Shown in pieces: positions 24,478-36,399 of a DNA stretch of 64,000 nt (its first letter is position 1; each line of letters starts with the position of its first letter). A program made the translations under genes and the position numbers. The DNA comes from Sporothrix humicola (lineage: Eukaryota; Ascomycota; Sordariomycetes; Ophiostomatales; Ophiostomataceae), in assembly GCA_021396245.1 (NCBI GenBank), contig WNYE01000008.1:124001-188000 (forward strand), given 5' to 3'. The notes beneath the pieces are model-generated. The model had not been told where the DNA came from. It made no database searches and saw only the letters and a program-made list of their open reading frames with translations.

Positions 24478-26295
24478 GCCGAGAGACCTTTTGTTGTCGT
24501 TGGATTTTGAATAGTTTATGTGTACACGCCTAATGATATGATTCTTTTCTTGAATTGTTTTTTTAATTGGATTTTTTGCTTTATCCTTTAGTCTGAGAGG
24601 CACAGTATCTTGGCTACACACAATCGCCGGTACCGGTACCATGGACTTGTACAAAGGGCAAACCGTCGTGTTTGGTTGACAAGACGGACCGGACATACCA
24701 GCCGTTGATCCTCTAGCATGGCTGGTTGTGGCAATCAGTAAACAATCCAGGCCCTGTAGTTAATTTCTGCTTGACTGAGGATTCGTGCGCAAATCAGAAT
24801 ATGGGCTGGCCGCAGATACGATCCAAATATTCGAACGATGAGATGTGTAAAAAATCAAAAACAAATCATCTTTTCGTCTGTTTTTACCTCTTTGTGCAAA
24901 TTGATGCTATCCGGAGGTTATTTTGTTTATGCATCAGCCGTCCCGTCCGTTTGTTGGCCACCATTAATCAAACGGGACGGGCTCTCAAAAATACTGATTG
25001 CTCCTCATCGACACCCTCTTTTACCCAGAACTCAAGAGATAAGACTTAGGCGAGGATGAGCGGGCGGTCACAACAATAAGAACTATTGGCCCGTTCACAC
25101 GTGTGGTAAAAGAAAACATTAAGACACGTTCTCAGAGTGTGAGTTGTCTTCTATTTAATTCTCCTAGCGCAGGTAGAGATAGCCTGCCACCCGTCTTTTC
25201 ATCTCGTCTCTCAGCGGATACTTTATTTGATGCATCCAGAAGGCTGTTCTACTTTACCATATCGAATCATTCTTGCTGCAAACACAAGCCCCGGCAGGCA
25301 CGCCCGAGCCGACTCGCCTACGAGCCTTGGCAGAAATCAATTGGGACGTGGGTTGTATAAATATTCTGAAGCTCAAACTATGATCGCAATTGCACGCTTA
25401 TATTATTCAAAAGCACCTGTCTTGCCGTGTTGACCTGCATGGTTTCCGGGTCCCCAACGGGTGAGTTGTCCGGGTGAAGCTGGCAACGGGAGAGATAGTT
25501 ACTGACAAGCCGGTCCTGACAGGGGACAGCCCTGTTCGGTCAATATCAAACCGGCCGCCACCAACGTGTCGATGAGTCGACGTCTGTTGACGATGCGTAA
25601 GACTATCCATGGGGCTGTGGGCTTTAGAATCTCCGATTGCAGTTATTTTTGGTGTTAAAATGGTGATTTATGACCGCCAGCCTACACTAAAGCACTTTGA
25701 TATTTTACTTCATTTCTCTGACATCCCAAACCAGCCGCCTGTATCCAGATACATGGGCCAGATCCAGAGGCCAAACTCTCGGACACGGGCGGCGGTAGCA
25801 AGGAACCAAGTCGGCAGCCATATTGACTTTTCCGTTGTTGAGATATTAACGGCACATGGCTCTTGGTCGCCGACTCGGCTAGGCAAGTTAGATGTGATGG
25901 CATGTAGGTTGACATTCTGTCAAATTATCAGCATCTACATGACTATGGACTATGGACTATGGACCATGGACTTTACAAAAATAAAACTAGACAGGGGCAG
26001 GGGTTCTTTGAGATGTTGTCTAGGTAAGAAAAGCTCGCAAAATCACGGCAGACGAGAGGACTCCACCAGTGTCTAGAACGAACCGTCGATGTCGAAACGG
26101 GTTCATGGCTTATGGTCTTGAGAACCGGGTGCACGTATCCATCTGAACTCCTTTAACATGTCGTGCAAAGGATCTGTAGGACCTGCCTAGACATATATCT
26201 ATCCACGGTCCGTCCCTTGCCTTCAACGTGGATCTGGGCATTTTCCATGCTTCGATATTCAACTCTCTCAATTTTGCCATACCTCGTTAAATACC
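24478..26295. other. Intergenic, 1.8 kb
   Basis: No supportable gene. It holds the 3' end of the TauD-like gene and the promoter of the GH45-like gene, and a short 7-bp tandem repeat at 25941-25968. Confidence 0.55.
25941..25968. repeat. 4 x 7-bp tandem repeat (GACTATG)
   Basis: Three perfect copies of GACTATG and a fourth with one change (GACCATG), in tandem, 328 nt before the GH45-like start codon. No function is evident. Confidence 0.85.
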
Positions 26296-27027
26296 ATGAT
26301 TTCTCTGTCAAAAATTGCCGTCCTCACCGGCGCTCTTCTGCCTGTCGCATCTGCCATCTCCGGAAAGACATTCACAGGATGGGACTGGTAAGGTGACTCT
26401 TAGTTTTATTTGAGATTTCCTTCCACTAAAACTTTCCACTTCAGCTGCAAACCTGCTTGTGCCTGGTCAGCCACTGTCCCCAAGGGCGTCTCGGGCACTG
26501 CTCACGTCTGTGACATCAACAACAGCCTTCTCGGCAACGGTCCTCTCGCCAAATCTGGCTGCGAGAGCGGCGGTACTGGTTTTTTATGCGACTCCTATGC
26601 GCCCGTGCCCGTCTCCGACAATTTATCCTATGGATTTGCCGTCAAGATGTCGAGCGGCGACTGCTGCAAGTGCTACCAGCTCACATGGACGTCCGGCCAG
26701 GCTGCGGGCAAGCAAATGATTGTGCAGGCCGTCAATGTCGGCTCGCCCAGTGGTAATGTCGGCTCCAACGACATTGTCGTCCTGACGCCCGGCGGCGGCG
26801 TCGGGCCCAACAATGCCGGCTGCCGCAACCAGTACGGCACGAGCTGGGGCCAGCAGAACGGCGGTGTCGGCGACCGTGCGGCTTGTGCGAGCTTGCCGTC
26901 GAATCTTCAGGGCGGCTGCTACTGGCGCTTCAACTGGGCCAACGGCGACCTTAATAACTGGAATATCGACTACCAGCAGGTGCAATGCCCCGGTCGGTTG
27001 ACATCGATCTCGGGCTGTCAGGGTTAG
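26296..27027 (+). CDS. Secreted GH45-like protein with altered active site
   Basis: A two-exon gene: exon 1 is 26296-26387 and exon 2 is 26445-27027, with a 57-nt intron. Splicing restores the GH45 signature WDCCKPACAW (29-38), interrupted in the unspliced reading. The product is 224 aa, with a signal peptide of about 20 residues (cleavage near VASA|IS), one catalytic-type domain and no cellulose-binding module. GH45 enzymes are inverting endoglucanases that need two Asp. The general base is present (D30, matching D10 of Humicola EGV). At the catalytic-acid position, EGV has HFDL before IPGGGVG; here the stretch is GSNDIVVLTPGGGVG (137-151), placing V142 where Asp is expected, with an Asp two residues earlier. 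The auxiliary loop Asp (EGV D114) aligns with N135, and WRFDW is WRFNW. The cysteine-rich fold otherwise looks intact. It may be an inactive or expansin/loosenin-like wall protein. Confidence 0.85.
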
Positions 27028-28105
27028 GGAAGAGCAGCTAGTTATTTCATTTTTAACTGTCGCGATCAAACCAAAAACAGTAAATAGAGTTAATTATTGT
27101 TGAATTGATGTCTCTTTGATGGGTGCTAATGTTACTATCCGCACTGTTTATGATACGTTTTTTGGTGGCCATTTATACGTGGAATTTCCGTTTTTGGAAT
27201 AGTTTCTAGCGCATCTATGGTGTGTCTAGGAAATTTGCATCACCACCCAACTTGGGTCGCGCCTTCTATTCTTGACAAACAGACGCATATTACACAAAAA
27301 GGGGTAAGTTCTCCGAAGCAGTCCTCAGACCAGCTTCTAACTCTGACACCAAACAACCATTCACTTTTCCCCTTGTCCTCGCCACCGCAGATATCAGAAC
27401 ATCACCAGTCAAGCTGAACTCGAGAGCAACAGAGAATGATCGAAGCGTGCGCACGCATGCAATTGCATACAACGACAGCCAAAGATGCAATAAGTACATA
27501 CGGTCGATCCTCGATATGGAAAATCAACTGAGAGCCCTCTCACCGGGGAACTTCCCTGGAGGCGGCCGTTTGCTGAGGCTCATTCTCTAGTGGGGAGAGC
27601 TTTGCAAGCCCCACCCCGGATCATGCTTCCGGTGGACCAAGACGCTCCCAAAGCTCTGGGAAGCTCGACTTGTCTGAAATCGCGGGCTGAGCCATGGCCA
27701 GCCAGACAAGTAGCTAGACAAGAAGCCAGACAAGAAGGGAGGGGCCGGCAGGCGCTCCAAGACAGCTTCACTGAGGTCTTGGACCCAGGGCTGTGGTTCT
27801 GTCTTGGAGTGGACGAGGCTGTCAAGCAAAAATATGGACTACCAACTTGGGACGAGAAGATGCTCGCATCGATTTCATTCCCTCTATTTAAGAGAGTCAT
27901 CCCTTCGATGGAAATCAATTCTCGGACTCTCCGTCTCTCATTCCATTTCTTTATCCCATCCTTGTTCCCCATCCCTCGTCGAGAAATCATCAGCATCTTC
28001 TCTTATCTTATAGTCATTCCTCTTCCCTCTACTTATTCTTCATACTTTATTGTCTACCACCTTCAGTCATATTGATATATATCACTACGACTATCACCAC
28101 GCGGC
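27028..28105. other. Intergenic, 1.1 kb
   Basis: The 3' end of the GH45-like gene and the promoter of the next gene. A short imperfect repeat of AGACAAG units lies at about 27703-27738. The open frames on both strands at 27580-28075 show no recognisable domain and are not called. Confidence 0.55.
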
Positions 28106-30705
28106 ATGCACATGTCGTCGGTCCGTGCAGCTGTCACAATGAATATCAACATGGGCGGCATCACCAAGCCTATCGAATACCTCCACACTCTTGGTGACAG
28201 TGATCGGAGATTGTTCTTCTTTACTCTCGGTATGAACTAACACCACGTGGAATAATATGTTTGACAAACTATTTAACCGTCCAGACATACTAACACGTGG
28301 CTATCTAACGAAAGAATTCATCACGGACCACATCGTCCATCATGGGGAGCTTCCTCAGATCAACGTCCTAAACGAGCTCACGAGCCAAAAGCACATTACG
28401 GCCTACGTCATGGCCTTTGCCCAGCAACAAGACCGGGATACTCTACGCAAAATGGTCGCTCTTCTTCAGGAATGGAAGCCTCTGTTCTTGGCCGTCCCAC
28501 CTGGACAGGCTACCGGCCACCGCATCTCCATCTCCGGCCCTGTCAAGAAGGCCGTGTCTGCTCCTCTCAGTGGTGCTCCGCTTATTGATGGCCGCTCCGT
28601 CGAGTGGAAGTCTCGCCTGAAGGAGAAGAGCAGCACCTATCACAGCGACACAAGCGGTCCCCTTATCCTCAACTACTACGAGGCTCGGCAGATCCGCGCC
28701 GAGTATGCCAGCCGTGACTTCAAGTCGGTGTCGGCAGAGCGTGCATCCGAGTTTCCCACCTCTGTTGAAGAACAGCAGAAGCTCGTCGGACAGCTCTACG
28801 ATGCCATTTTGAACATGGACGACATTCTGGAGAAGAAGCGGCCAACCTCGCTCAAGAAGTCTAGCGCTGGTGCCAACAACAAATCAAGTGGCGATGTGAA
28901 CAATAAGGAATCCGACGAGCCGGCAAAGTCACCAAAGCGAACGGCTACTGACATGGATGGCGAGGCTGATAAGGAGAACGCGGAGTCTGCCTCGAAGCCG
29001 GCCCCCAAGTCAGCCCCCAAGCCGAAAGAGACCATCAGCGTGATCAAAGTCAAAGGCCTCAGCCGCATCGAAGTCGAGATGCTCTGCTGGGAGATTTTGG
29101 TAAGCACAGCATATTTGTTACCAAATCACAGGCCAAGCCGATACTAATGCTTGCTCTTTCTCATAGTACACAATCCGCGATGTCGATCGTGGCCAGCTTC
29201 CCTTTATGAACTGGAGTGGCCGTGACTGGGGCTGGGATGCACAGCTCACCTCCTTCCAGCACCGCTTCGACGCCGTCGCCACAACTTTGCGTCGGTCCAA
29301 GGCTGCCGTGTGCAGTCTGCTCGAGTCGGACTACATGGCCCGGCTTGCAGCTCATCCTATCCGGGAGTACCGCCGAAAGGAGAACAATCGATCGCAGAAC
29401 GCGGAGCGCAATGCACAGGTTTTCATCGGGCGGCACGCCATTGGCTCTGGCCAGGTGCAGGTTGGAGAGACTGGTGACCTCCAGGACCGTGACGGCAATA
29501 TTGTCGCCGCGGCCGGAGATGGCAACAACATGCTAATTGAACAGACTCGGTTGCTTTCCATGGCCAAGAGCCAGGATTCTGCGGTCAAAAGAGCAAAGAC
29601 CACGGCCGACAACGGCACTTCGCCTACAACAGCCGAGAACACCGACACGGCTAGTCCTTCTAGTGTTGCGACCACCACAGGCTCTCCGCCAAAGGCAAAT
29701 CAGAGAAAGCCCCGGGTCCGTAACCGGAAGCCCACGGTCAAGAAGACAGATACAGAGCCTGTCGCCTCGAGCCCCAAACTAGATGACTCCATGACTACTA
29801 CTCCTATGGTCGTTGATACGGTCGTTGATACGGCCACGGTCCCGACCAATACACCGAACAATGCGGCAGCCACGGCAAATACGGGCCAAGTGAGCAGTGC
29901 CCCTGGTCCATCGACGCCTTTGTCCTCGCCTCTTGGAGATATTGGCACTGCAGCTTCCACGGCCACTCCCCTGAGCACTTTCCCTACCACAACGCCTGAA
30001 TCAACGTCGTGGGTGTCGGCCTATCAGAATTGGATGGTCAACGGCCAGCTAGGCCTGCCGGGCGCGACAGATGCTGCCAACTTCAGTCCGGGCTCGGGCT
30101 CTGATAACTCGGTGTTTGTGCCTCAGTTTCCCTCTGTTGTAAGCAACTTTACGCTGCTCAACACGGCCGCAAACCTCGACCCGCTCCCGCTCGGAAACAC
30201 AGGTGCCAACACGTTTACTCTTCCAATCCGTACTGCACCCAGTGCCAACATGGCCGCCACCGCAGCCAATGCCCAACCTTTGGCTACCATTCCCACCGCT
30301 TGTGTCCCTAGCCAGGACTCTCCAGTCATGGTTGCTCAAGCCCCCATGGACGATATCTTCGCCATGGATCCGATCAGCAGTACCAACACTATTGTGGGAG
30401 GTACAGCGGCCAGTAATGCAGCCAGTACTAACATTGTTCCGCCCCTGATCACGGATGAACAGATCAACCTTTTCTACCTCATGCAGCAGTACAATACCTC
30501 TGTCAACCAAAGCCTGCCGGGGAGCAGCTTCGGAAACAATACCAGTTTCGGATCCGAGCCAGACTACACGCAGTCCATTGTCGACAACCTAGGTCTGGAC
30601 ATTACCATGTATGGCATTTCGGCCGACCTGTGGGCATCGGACTCTGATAACGAGGCTAATATCTTTGGTAATTGCTCCAACCACTCTGCAAACGGTTTTA
30701 ATTAG
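28106..30705 (+). CDS. Unrecognised, probably nuclear protein (825 aa)
   Basis: I read three exons: 28106-28229, 28285-29099 and 29167-30705. The two introns are 55 and 67 nt, with donors GTATGA and GTAAGC and visible CTAAC/ACTAAT branch sites; reading frame is kept across both. Residues 1-225 look like a folded domain (TLDILTRGYLTKEFITDHIV). A charged linker with KSPKR and KEN follows, then a second conserved-looking block spanning intron 2 (about 295-405) with WEILYTIRDVDRGQLPF, SGRDWGWDAQLTSF and an ESDYMARL helix. After about 430 the chain is Ser/Thr/Asn/Pro-rich, with a basic RKPRVRNRKPTVKK stretch near 490-505 that could be a nuclear signal or AT-hook-like. The acidic C-terminus ends in ADLWASDSDNEANIF. 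The layout suggests a chromatin or transcription protein, but no family is recognised. The start could instead be the next ATG, two codons later. Confidence 0.7.
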
Positions 30706-31030
30706 TATGTTGGTAGATTTTATGGTCTTGGATTAGGGACATTTGTCTTGGTTTCTGTTGTTGGGTAATTGGATTTGATGGATTTTGAGATTTGGGCGGC
30801 AAGATAGACTAGAGCATGGCCGCGAGGCTACATCGACAAAAGTTAGGGTATAGGTTTTGATTTTGATTTTAGACAAAATTCAGCACAGATGGTTACTTCG
30901 TTTGCAAGCTCGTATCACGCATGGACACATTGAGTACAAAGTGACATGAATGATAGTTTCCATACCATAATTTTGAATCACCAGAAAATATCGAAACACA
31001 GACTCGTAACCTTTCACTTTCCCTCATAAA
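30706..31030. other. Convergent 3' intergenic gap
   Basis: About 325 nt between the convergent 3' ends of the unrecognised gene and FIP1. AT-rich, with nothing beyond expected terminators. Confidence 0.6.
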
Positions 31031-32369
31031 CTACCAATTCCTCCGGCCGCCCCGGCCCCGGTTGAACCCACCGCGGTTGGCATTGCCGCCCATGTTCTGA
31101 TCGTAGCCACCGAAACCCTGGTTGCCGACAAATCCTTGGTTGCCATAACCAGCTCCTTGTCCTGCACCGCCACCAGGTCCACCGCCGCCCATCTGGCCCA
31201 TCATCGCAGCCAACGTCGCAGGGTCCATTTGGCTAGGATCCATACCAGAGGCCATCATCTGCTGGAGCATCTGCTGCATCTCTGGCGGTATACCGCCGTC
31301 CATTCCTGGCATGCCCGGCATGCCCTGCATTCCGCCCTGTTGGGAAGCGGCCGCTGAAGCAGCACCGGCATTGGCTCCCGGACCGCCAGGTCCAGTAGGG
31401 ACACCACCAGCACCAGCATTAGGCCCGCCAGCCGCACCAGGGTTGGCTCCTGGGCCGCCGGCTCCAGGAACACCACCGCCCTGTGCCATGTTCTGGGCCA
31501 TATTGTTGCCGCCAGGACCACCAGGGCCGCCCGGCATGCCTCCCATTCCAGGCATACCACCCATGAGCATTATGTTAAAATCCTCCATCATGCGCTTGTT
31601 GGAATTGGCCACGGCGTCCTGGTTGTACTCGGATCGCAGGCTCTCCTGCTTCTGTGAGTAGAGAGCCCACGTAAACTCGTCAAAGCCGTAGTTGAAATAG
31701 TCGCTGAGGTCGGTACCCGGCTTGCGCCAGGGCTTGTCGCTCTCGGGCAGGTCCTGGTCAATGTTGACTTGTGTGATGGGCTTGCCGGTCGCTTTGTGGG
31801 TGGGGATGGCGTTGATGTCGACTGTCGACGTGGACACAGCCGGGTAGTCGGCCGAAGGAGTACCGCTTGCACTACCGCGCCGTCCTGACGCCGCCCCTGC
31901 TGCTGTGTCGTCCTTCTTTTCAGGCGCCTTGGCAGCGCCTTCGCCCGTCGTGGATCGTTGTGGTATATTACGAATGTCGCTGTATTTGGATTGTCTAGGA
32001 AAGATGTTAGGGTATGCTCGTAAGAATATGAGTAAAGCTCTATCAGGGAGATACATACGATGGGGGTGCTGCCTTTGTGCCGTCTTTTCGCTCCGTGATA
32101 ATATCAATGTCTGAGTCGTCGTCGTCGTCTTCGCCATCGTCTTCGCCCTCGTCGCCGTCTTCTTCCATGGCACCGCCGCCGTCGTACTCGTCCCCATCTT
32201 CTTCTGCGCCCGCATTGTCACCTAGGCCATCGTCTGCGCCAGCTTCTGCTACTGCTGGGGCCTCGGCTACCTTCTCTGCCGGCGCTGTTTCAGCTGAAGC
32301 TGGAGCTGTCTGCTGGACTTCAGACTCCTCTGGCGCGTAGAAATCGTCATCATCGTCGTCGATATCCAT
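31031..32369 (-). CDS. FIP1: mRNA 3'-end processing factor Fip1
   Basis: A two-exon gene: exon 1 is 32059-32369 and exon 2 is 31031-31994, with a 64-nt intron (GTATGT...CTAG). The product is 424 aa. The N-terminus (1-100) is very acidic, with long Asp/Glu runs, which in yeast Fip1 contacts poly(A) polymerase. The Fip1 signature lies at about 185-225 (DLPESDKPWRKPGTDLSDYF, then NYGFDEFTWALYSQKQ) and binds Yth1/CPSF30 in the cleavage and polyadenylation factor. From 240 on the protein is Gly/Met/Pro/Ala/Gln low complexity (PGMGG, GGPGG, PGMPGM), ending in an RGG-type tail (NRGGFNRGRGGRRNW) likely to bind RNA. Domain order matches fungal Fip1. It shares a 636-nt promoter region with NUP49. Confidence 0.93.
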
Positions 32370-33005
32370 GGTGGGAAAGTAGGTGGGTTTTCAGTCGTAA
32401 CTGGGAGGTAGTGGGGTGTGAAAATGGTCTGTGTTGCCACGCAATTGTTGTCTTTTCGCTTGCTTCTGAGTTCGTGATGTTTTATGGAGGTTGGCAAAAG
32501 CGGCAAAATCACAGTGAGGGAGACTAATAGTGAAGCTTCTTTCAGCACTGCCTTTGTCGCGAGTTACAGGGAGCTGTCGCGCTACATTGGTGGCGGGGGC
32601 GGTCAAAGAGCTGTCTGTTTGCGTCGAGTCGCCACACGTGACATGATCCACCAAGATTTCAATCCAGGAACAGAAGGCGGTGAAGTGGATCGCGCCTGCC
32701 ACTCCCAAGCCAAAAAACCAAAAACGCGAGAGCTCCTTCTCTCCAGCAAGCAAAGGCGGCAGAACATTGGCTCAGGGCAGGAAGGCGCCAAAAAAACAAC
32801 CAAAGCTGAAGAAGGGAGGAGGTCCTCAAAAAAATACCAGTCAACAAACCGCCCAAAAAACGCCCTTTCACTGCGCCATTAGCAACAACAACAATCCAAC
32901 ACAACACGACAACCAAGACCAACCAGCATTCTTCCAACACTCGGTTCTTTCGCCCTTCTTTTCTTCTTCGCCCCTTTCGTCTCAAATCCACCACTCTCCA
33001 CAACA
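32370..33005. promoter_or_regulatory. Divergent FIP1/NUP49 promoter region
   Basis: 636 nt between the start codons of two divergently transcribed essential genes. It has A-rich stretches near NUP49 and no coding sequence. No specific factor site is claimed. Confidence 0.6.
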
Positions 33006-34530
33006 ATGGCGCTAGCTCGGTCAGCGAGCGTGCCTGGCGGCCTGAGCATCAACACAGGCGCGGCCAATCTCTTGTGAGTTTCCTCTCGTTTTGATACAAG
33101 CTCGAATTGAGGTCGAACATCAATCTTTGCTTCTGATTTTAACATCAAACAGCGGCGGCGGAAGTGCAGCCACATCTCAGCCTCCAGCAAGCGGCGGTCT
33201 CTTCGGATCAGCCACGACACAGACAGCAGCCAAGCCCGCAGGCAGCCTTTTTGGCGCCCCAGCAACCACAACGGCAGCCCCGGCCACAACGACACCCTCC
33301 CTCTTTGGCTCTACGGCGACATCGGCAGCAGCGCCGGCAACAGGCGGCGGTCTATTCGGTGGCGGCGCGGCGGCAACAGCTCAACCAGCCAAGCCAGCAT
33401 TGGGAGGGCTGTTTGGAGGCGGCGCGGCGACAACGACAGCAACAACATCAGCTCCTGCAACAGGAGGTGGTCTTTTCGGCTCAGCACCAGCGGCGACGAC
33501 GGCTGCACCAGCAACTGGCGGCGGTCTCTTTGGCGCATCGACAGCAGCGGCAGCACAACCCGCGGCAACGGGCGGTCTTTTCGGTGCAAGCACAGCAACG
33601 CCGGCAGCAACGACTGCCGCAGCACCATCCGCAATGTCCGGCGGTCTATTTGGCAGCACTACCACACAGGCTGCTCAGCAGCAGCAAGCACAACAGCAGG
33701 TTGTTCCGGGCGTCCGTATCGACCTGTCCAACCTCAAGGGCACGACACGCTTCAACGATCTGCAGGAGAGCCTGCAAAAGGACATTATCGCCTTCGACTC
33801 GCTGATTCAGTCGTACATTGAGCAAAAGAACCAGGTTGAGGCCTTCTTGCCGGCACACAGCGAGAGTCTCGAGGCCATCCCCGGCGATGTGCGTTTCGTG
33901 GCCCGCAAATACGACGGTGTCTCGGGCGCCATGGCCTCGGACCTGCAGTCGATCCAGTCGCTGCGGGAGACGGTGAAGCAGGACGCCGAGCACGCCCAGC
34001 TCAGCTTCAAGGCGCTCGACAACCAGAAGCTGCCCGCACAGTTCCATACCTCCGGTCTCTGGTCCACGTCGGGTGCTGCTAGCAAAAAGAACGGCGCCGG
34101 CAGTGGTGGTCGCGCACAGAACGGTGGCCGTGGCACCGGCGCCGACGACGGCAGCGATGGCAAGTCCGACCGGGGTGATGGCGGCGGTCGCACAGACCTC
34201 ATCAACTACTTTTCTCATACGGGCGACGAGATCGGCTCACAGTTGCGCAAGCTCGAGTCGAACCTGGGTGAGATCGAGGTGCACATGTACAGCGTACAGG
34301 CTGGTCTGCTGGAGCAGTTGCAGCGCGTTGCCGCTTCTTCGTCAACCGGCGGTTCATCTGCCTCAGAGGCTAACGGCGAGGGCAGCTCTGCCAGCGACAA
34401 GGTGGCCGAGCTGGCGGCGGTCCTGCGCGACTTTGAGGAGAGCATTCTGACAGTGGCAAGCGTTGTCGGCACAGCACGGGAGAGCATGACGGGCTTGCAA
34501 CTGGGCGATTTCCTCGGCCGGGGGCGGTAG
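33006..34530 (+). CDS. NUP49: GLFG nucleoporin Nup49
   Basis: A two-exon gene: exon 1 is 33006-33073 and exon 2 is 33153-34530, with a 79-nt intron that splits a Phe codon. The product is 481 aa. The N-terminal half (about 20-210) is the FG domain: seven GLFG and several SLFG/NLFG units spaced by Ala/Thr-rich linkers, which lines the central pore channel. After a Gln-rich stretch, RIDLSNLKGTTRFNDLQESL begins the coiled-coil region that forms the Nsp1-Nup57-Nup49 channel trimer. The KYDGVSGAMASDLQSI helix and NQKLPAQFHTSGLW are typical of fungal Nup49. Residues about 331-371 are a Gly/Asp/Lys/Arg-rich insertion between coiled-coil segments, expected to be disordered. The C-terminal helices resume at INYFSHTGDEIGSQLRKLE. 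Confidence 0.92.
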
Positions 34531-34858
34531 AAGAAAATGGTGTTATGATGGGGGTCCATTTTTGTATGTCTAGGTTTCTTTTGTGAAGGGAGTGGGCATC
34601 TTTGCTTCTTTTTTTGTTATCCTTTTGCCATATCTTGTTTCCATTTTACTAGGCGCAATAATACTACGAACCTGTCTTGTTTCTATATCTCACACATCAC
34701 CCTACAAATGTCAAATTTGAAAAGTATCGTCGTCAGTCATTAGGTGATCTATAGTAGAATAAAGTATACAAAAAGGCCCAGAAGCCACCAGCCATGCAGA
34801 AACCATTACACAAAACGCCTCGCCTTTGCCTTCGTCTCCTTTTCCCGTCCCTTCCTCC
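34531..34858. other. Convergent 3' gap NUP49/RPC31
   Basis: 328 nt of AT-rich DNA between convergent stop codons. No gene; presumably both poly(A) sites. Confidence 0.6.
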
Positions 34859-35792
34859 CTAATACATGCCCTCGTCGCCGCCGCCTCCGGCATCGTCGAA
34901 TTCGTCGCCATAATCGTCGTCGTCGCCGTTGTCAAAGGCTGCTTCTGCGTTGTAGTCGCCCTCTTCGTCGTCATCGTACTCCTCATCTTCCACCTCGTCG
35001 TAGTCGCCTTCGTCTTCGACCAGGTCAAACTCGACATTGTCCTCGTTGTCCAGGCCGACATTCTTGAACTTCTCCAGCTGCTCCAGGGCCTTGTGCGTCC
35101 CGCTCTCGCCGGTGCCGTCGCCGCCGTCCTCGGTCTTTTTATTCTGGAAGAAGATGTCCTCAGCTGTGCGCAGCGATGTGACGTCCGACAAGGCCAGAAC
35201 ACGACCGCGGTTCTTGTTGCCTGCGCCAGATTTGCCTAGTCGTCCATCGTCGTTGCCATCGAGTGTCGGCCACAGCTCTGGCGGGAACAGTTCTTTGCTA
35301 AACGGGCGCGCGGACAGGTCCGGCAGCGCACGCTCTGTCGTCTGAAATCGGTGCGAGTACATGGGCACCGACGTAAACGGGTCGACGGTCGCCTTGTTTC
35401 GCACGCCGTATTGCTGGTTGATCTGGTCCTGGCCGTAGGCTTTGCCTGAAGCGCCGCCGACGCCACCACTGCCTGTGCCCTTGAGGCTCTTCCACGTCCG
35501 TGTCTGTGTATATAATGGCGTCGAGTGTATCTGTTCGCGCACCAGCAAGAAATAGTCGACTGCCTGGCACTCTTGCTGTGTCAAAGGAGCTGCCATCGGT
35601 GCAGAGTAGGCCTAGAGTGGGTTAGCAAGCGAGAACGAAGTTGCAAGCCATGTGAGCACCACCACTTACAGGAAACAGCTCGACCGGCTTAGAGTCGGCC
35701 TTCATTGTCGGATCGTCAGACCATGGCGCTCCAAAACCTCCTCGTCGTCCTCCTCGCCCGCCGCCGCGACCTCCGCCACGACCTCCGCGCAT
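34859..35792 (-). CDS. RPC31: RNA polymerase III subunit Rpc31 (C31/RPC7)
   Basis: A two-exon gene: exon 1 is 35670-35792 and exon 2 is 34859-35611, with a 58-nt intron (GTAAGT...CTAG). The product is 291 aa. The N-terminus is a compact RGG stretch (residues 2-20, built from RGG and RGGG), followed by the Rpc31 core: VELFP just before the intron, then LTQQECQAVDYFLLVREQIH and PLYTQ. The YSHRFQTTERALPDLSARPF block in the middle is family-typical, and the last 60 residues are a strong acidic tail (EYDDDEEGDY, DNGDDDDYGDEFDD). In yeast, Rpc31 belongs to the Pol III-specific Rpc82-Rpc34-Rpc31 trimer needed for promoter-dependent initiation, and its acidic tail is functionally important. The divergent neighbour is HSM3. 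Confidence 0.88.
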
Positions 35793-36399
35793 TGTGAAAT
35801 ATGTGTATTAGAAGGTGAGGTTGGTTCGTGAGATGTCTCTCCGTGGAAATGAGGCCTCGAAAAAAAGCCGGGTGTCGTCGTGGTTGTGTTTTTTATGACT
35901 CTGAAATTATGACTGCAAAATACGATAAGGAAGTCCAAAATGCAAATCGTCACCAATCTCTCACAGGCCTAAACTTTTTTTTTCTGCCTGTCAATTTTTT
36001 GGAAAGCGCCGCCGTCCTAGTGGATCTCAGGTGCTAGCGCAGCCCATTGTCGTCCCCCACCATGCGCTTACACGCTGTAAGGTACACAAACTGCAGGCGG
36101 TGATTCGTGTCTTTGGCAAGTGCCGCTACCCCCGCGTTCCTCATCGGTCTTTCTCCATCTTGCAGCGACAGCGACAGACACAAGGGAGAGCTCCTTCCAG
36201 ACAACGGAGCTGTCAAGCTAGGCAGAGACCAACTGACGACATCCCACCACCTTCCTTTTATATATTTTCTCCTTTTCTAAAATAGGTGAAAATCCGCGAC
36301 GGGAAGCTCTCACGAGCTGCTCTTTTCTCATCTTTACTCATTTCAACGTCAACATCCCCTCACTCACTTATTTACAGGACTGGCGATCCAACTGCAGCC
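35793..36399. promoter_or_regulatory. Divergent RPC31/HSM3 promoter region
   Basis: 607 nt between divergent start codons. No coding sequence is visible. I looked for an exact proteasome-type GGTGGCAAA element and did not find one. Confidence 0.55.

Noticed and set aside
27590..28075. 161-codon plus-strand frame before the 825-aa gene
   Set aside because: No domain; the second half is typical pyrimidine-rich leader.
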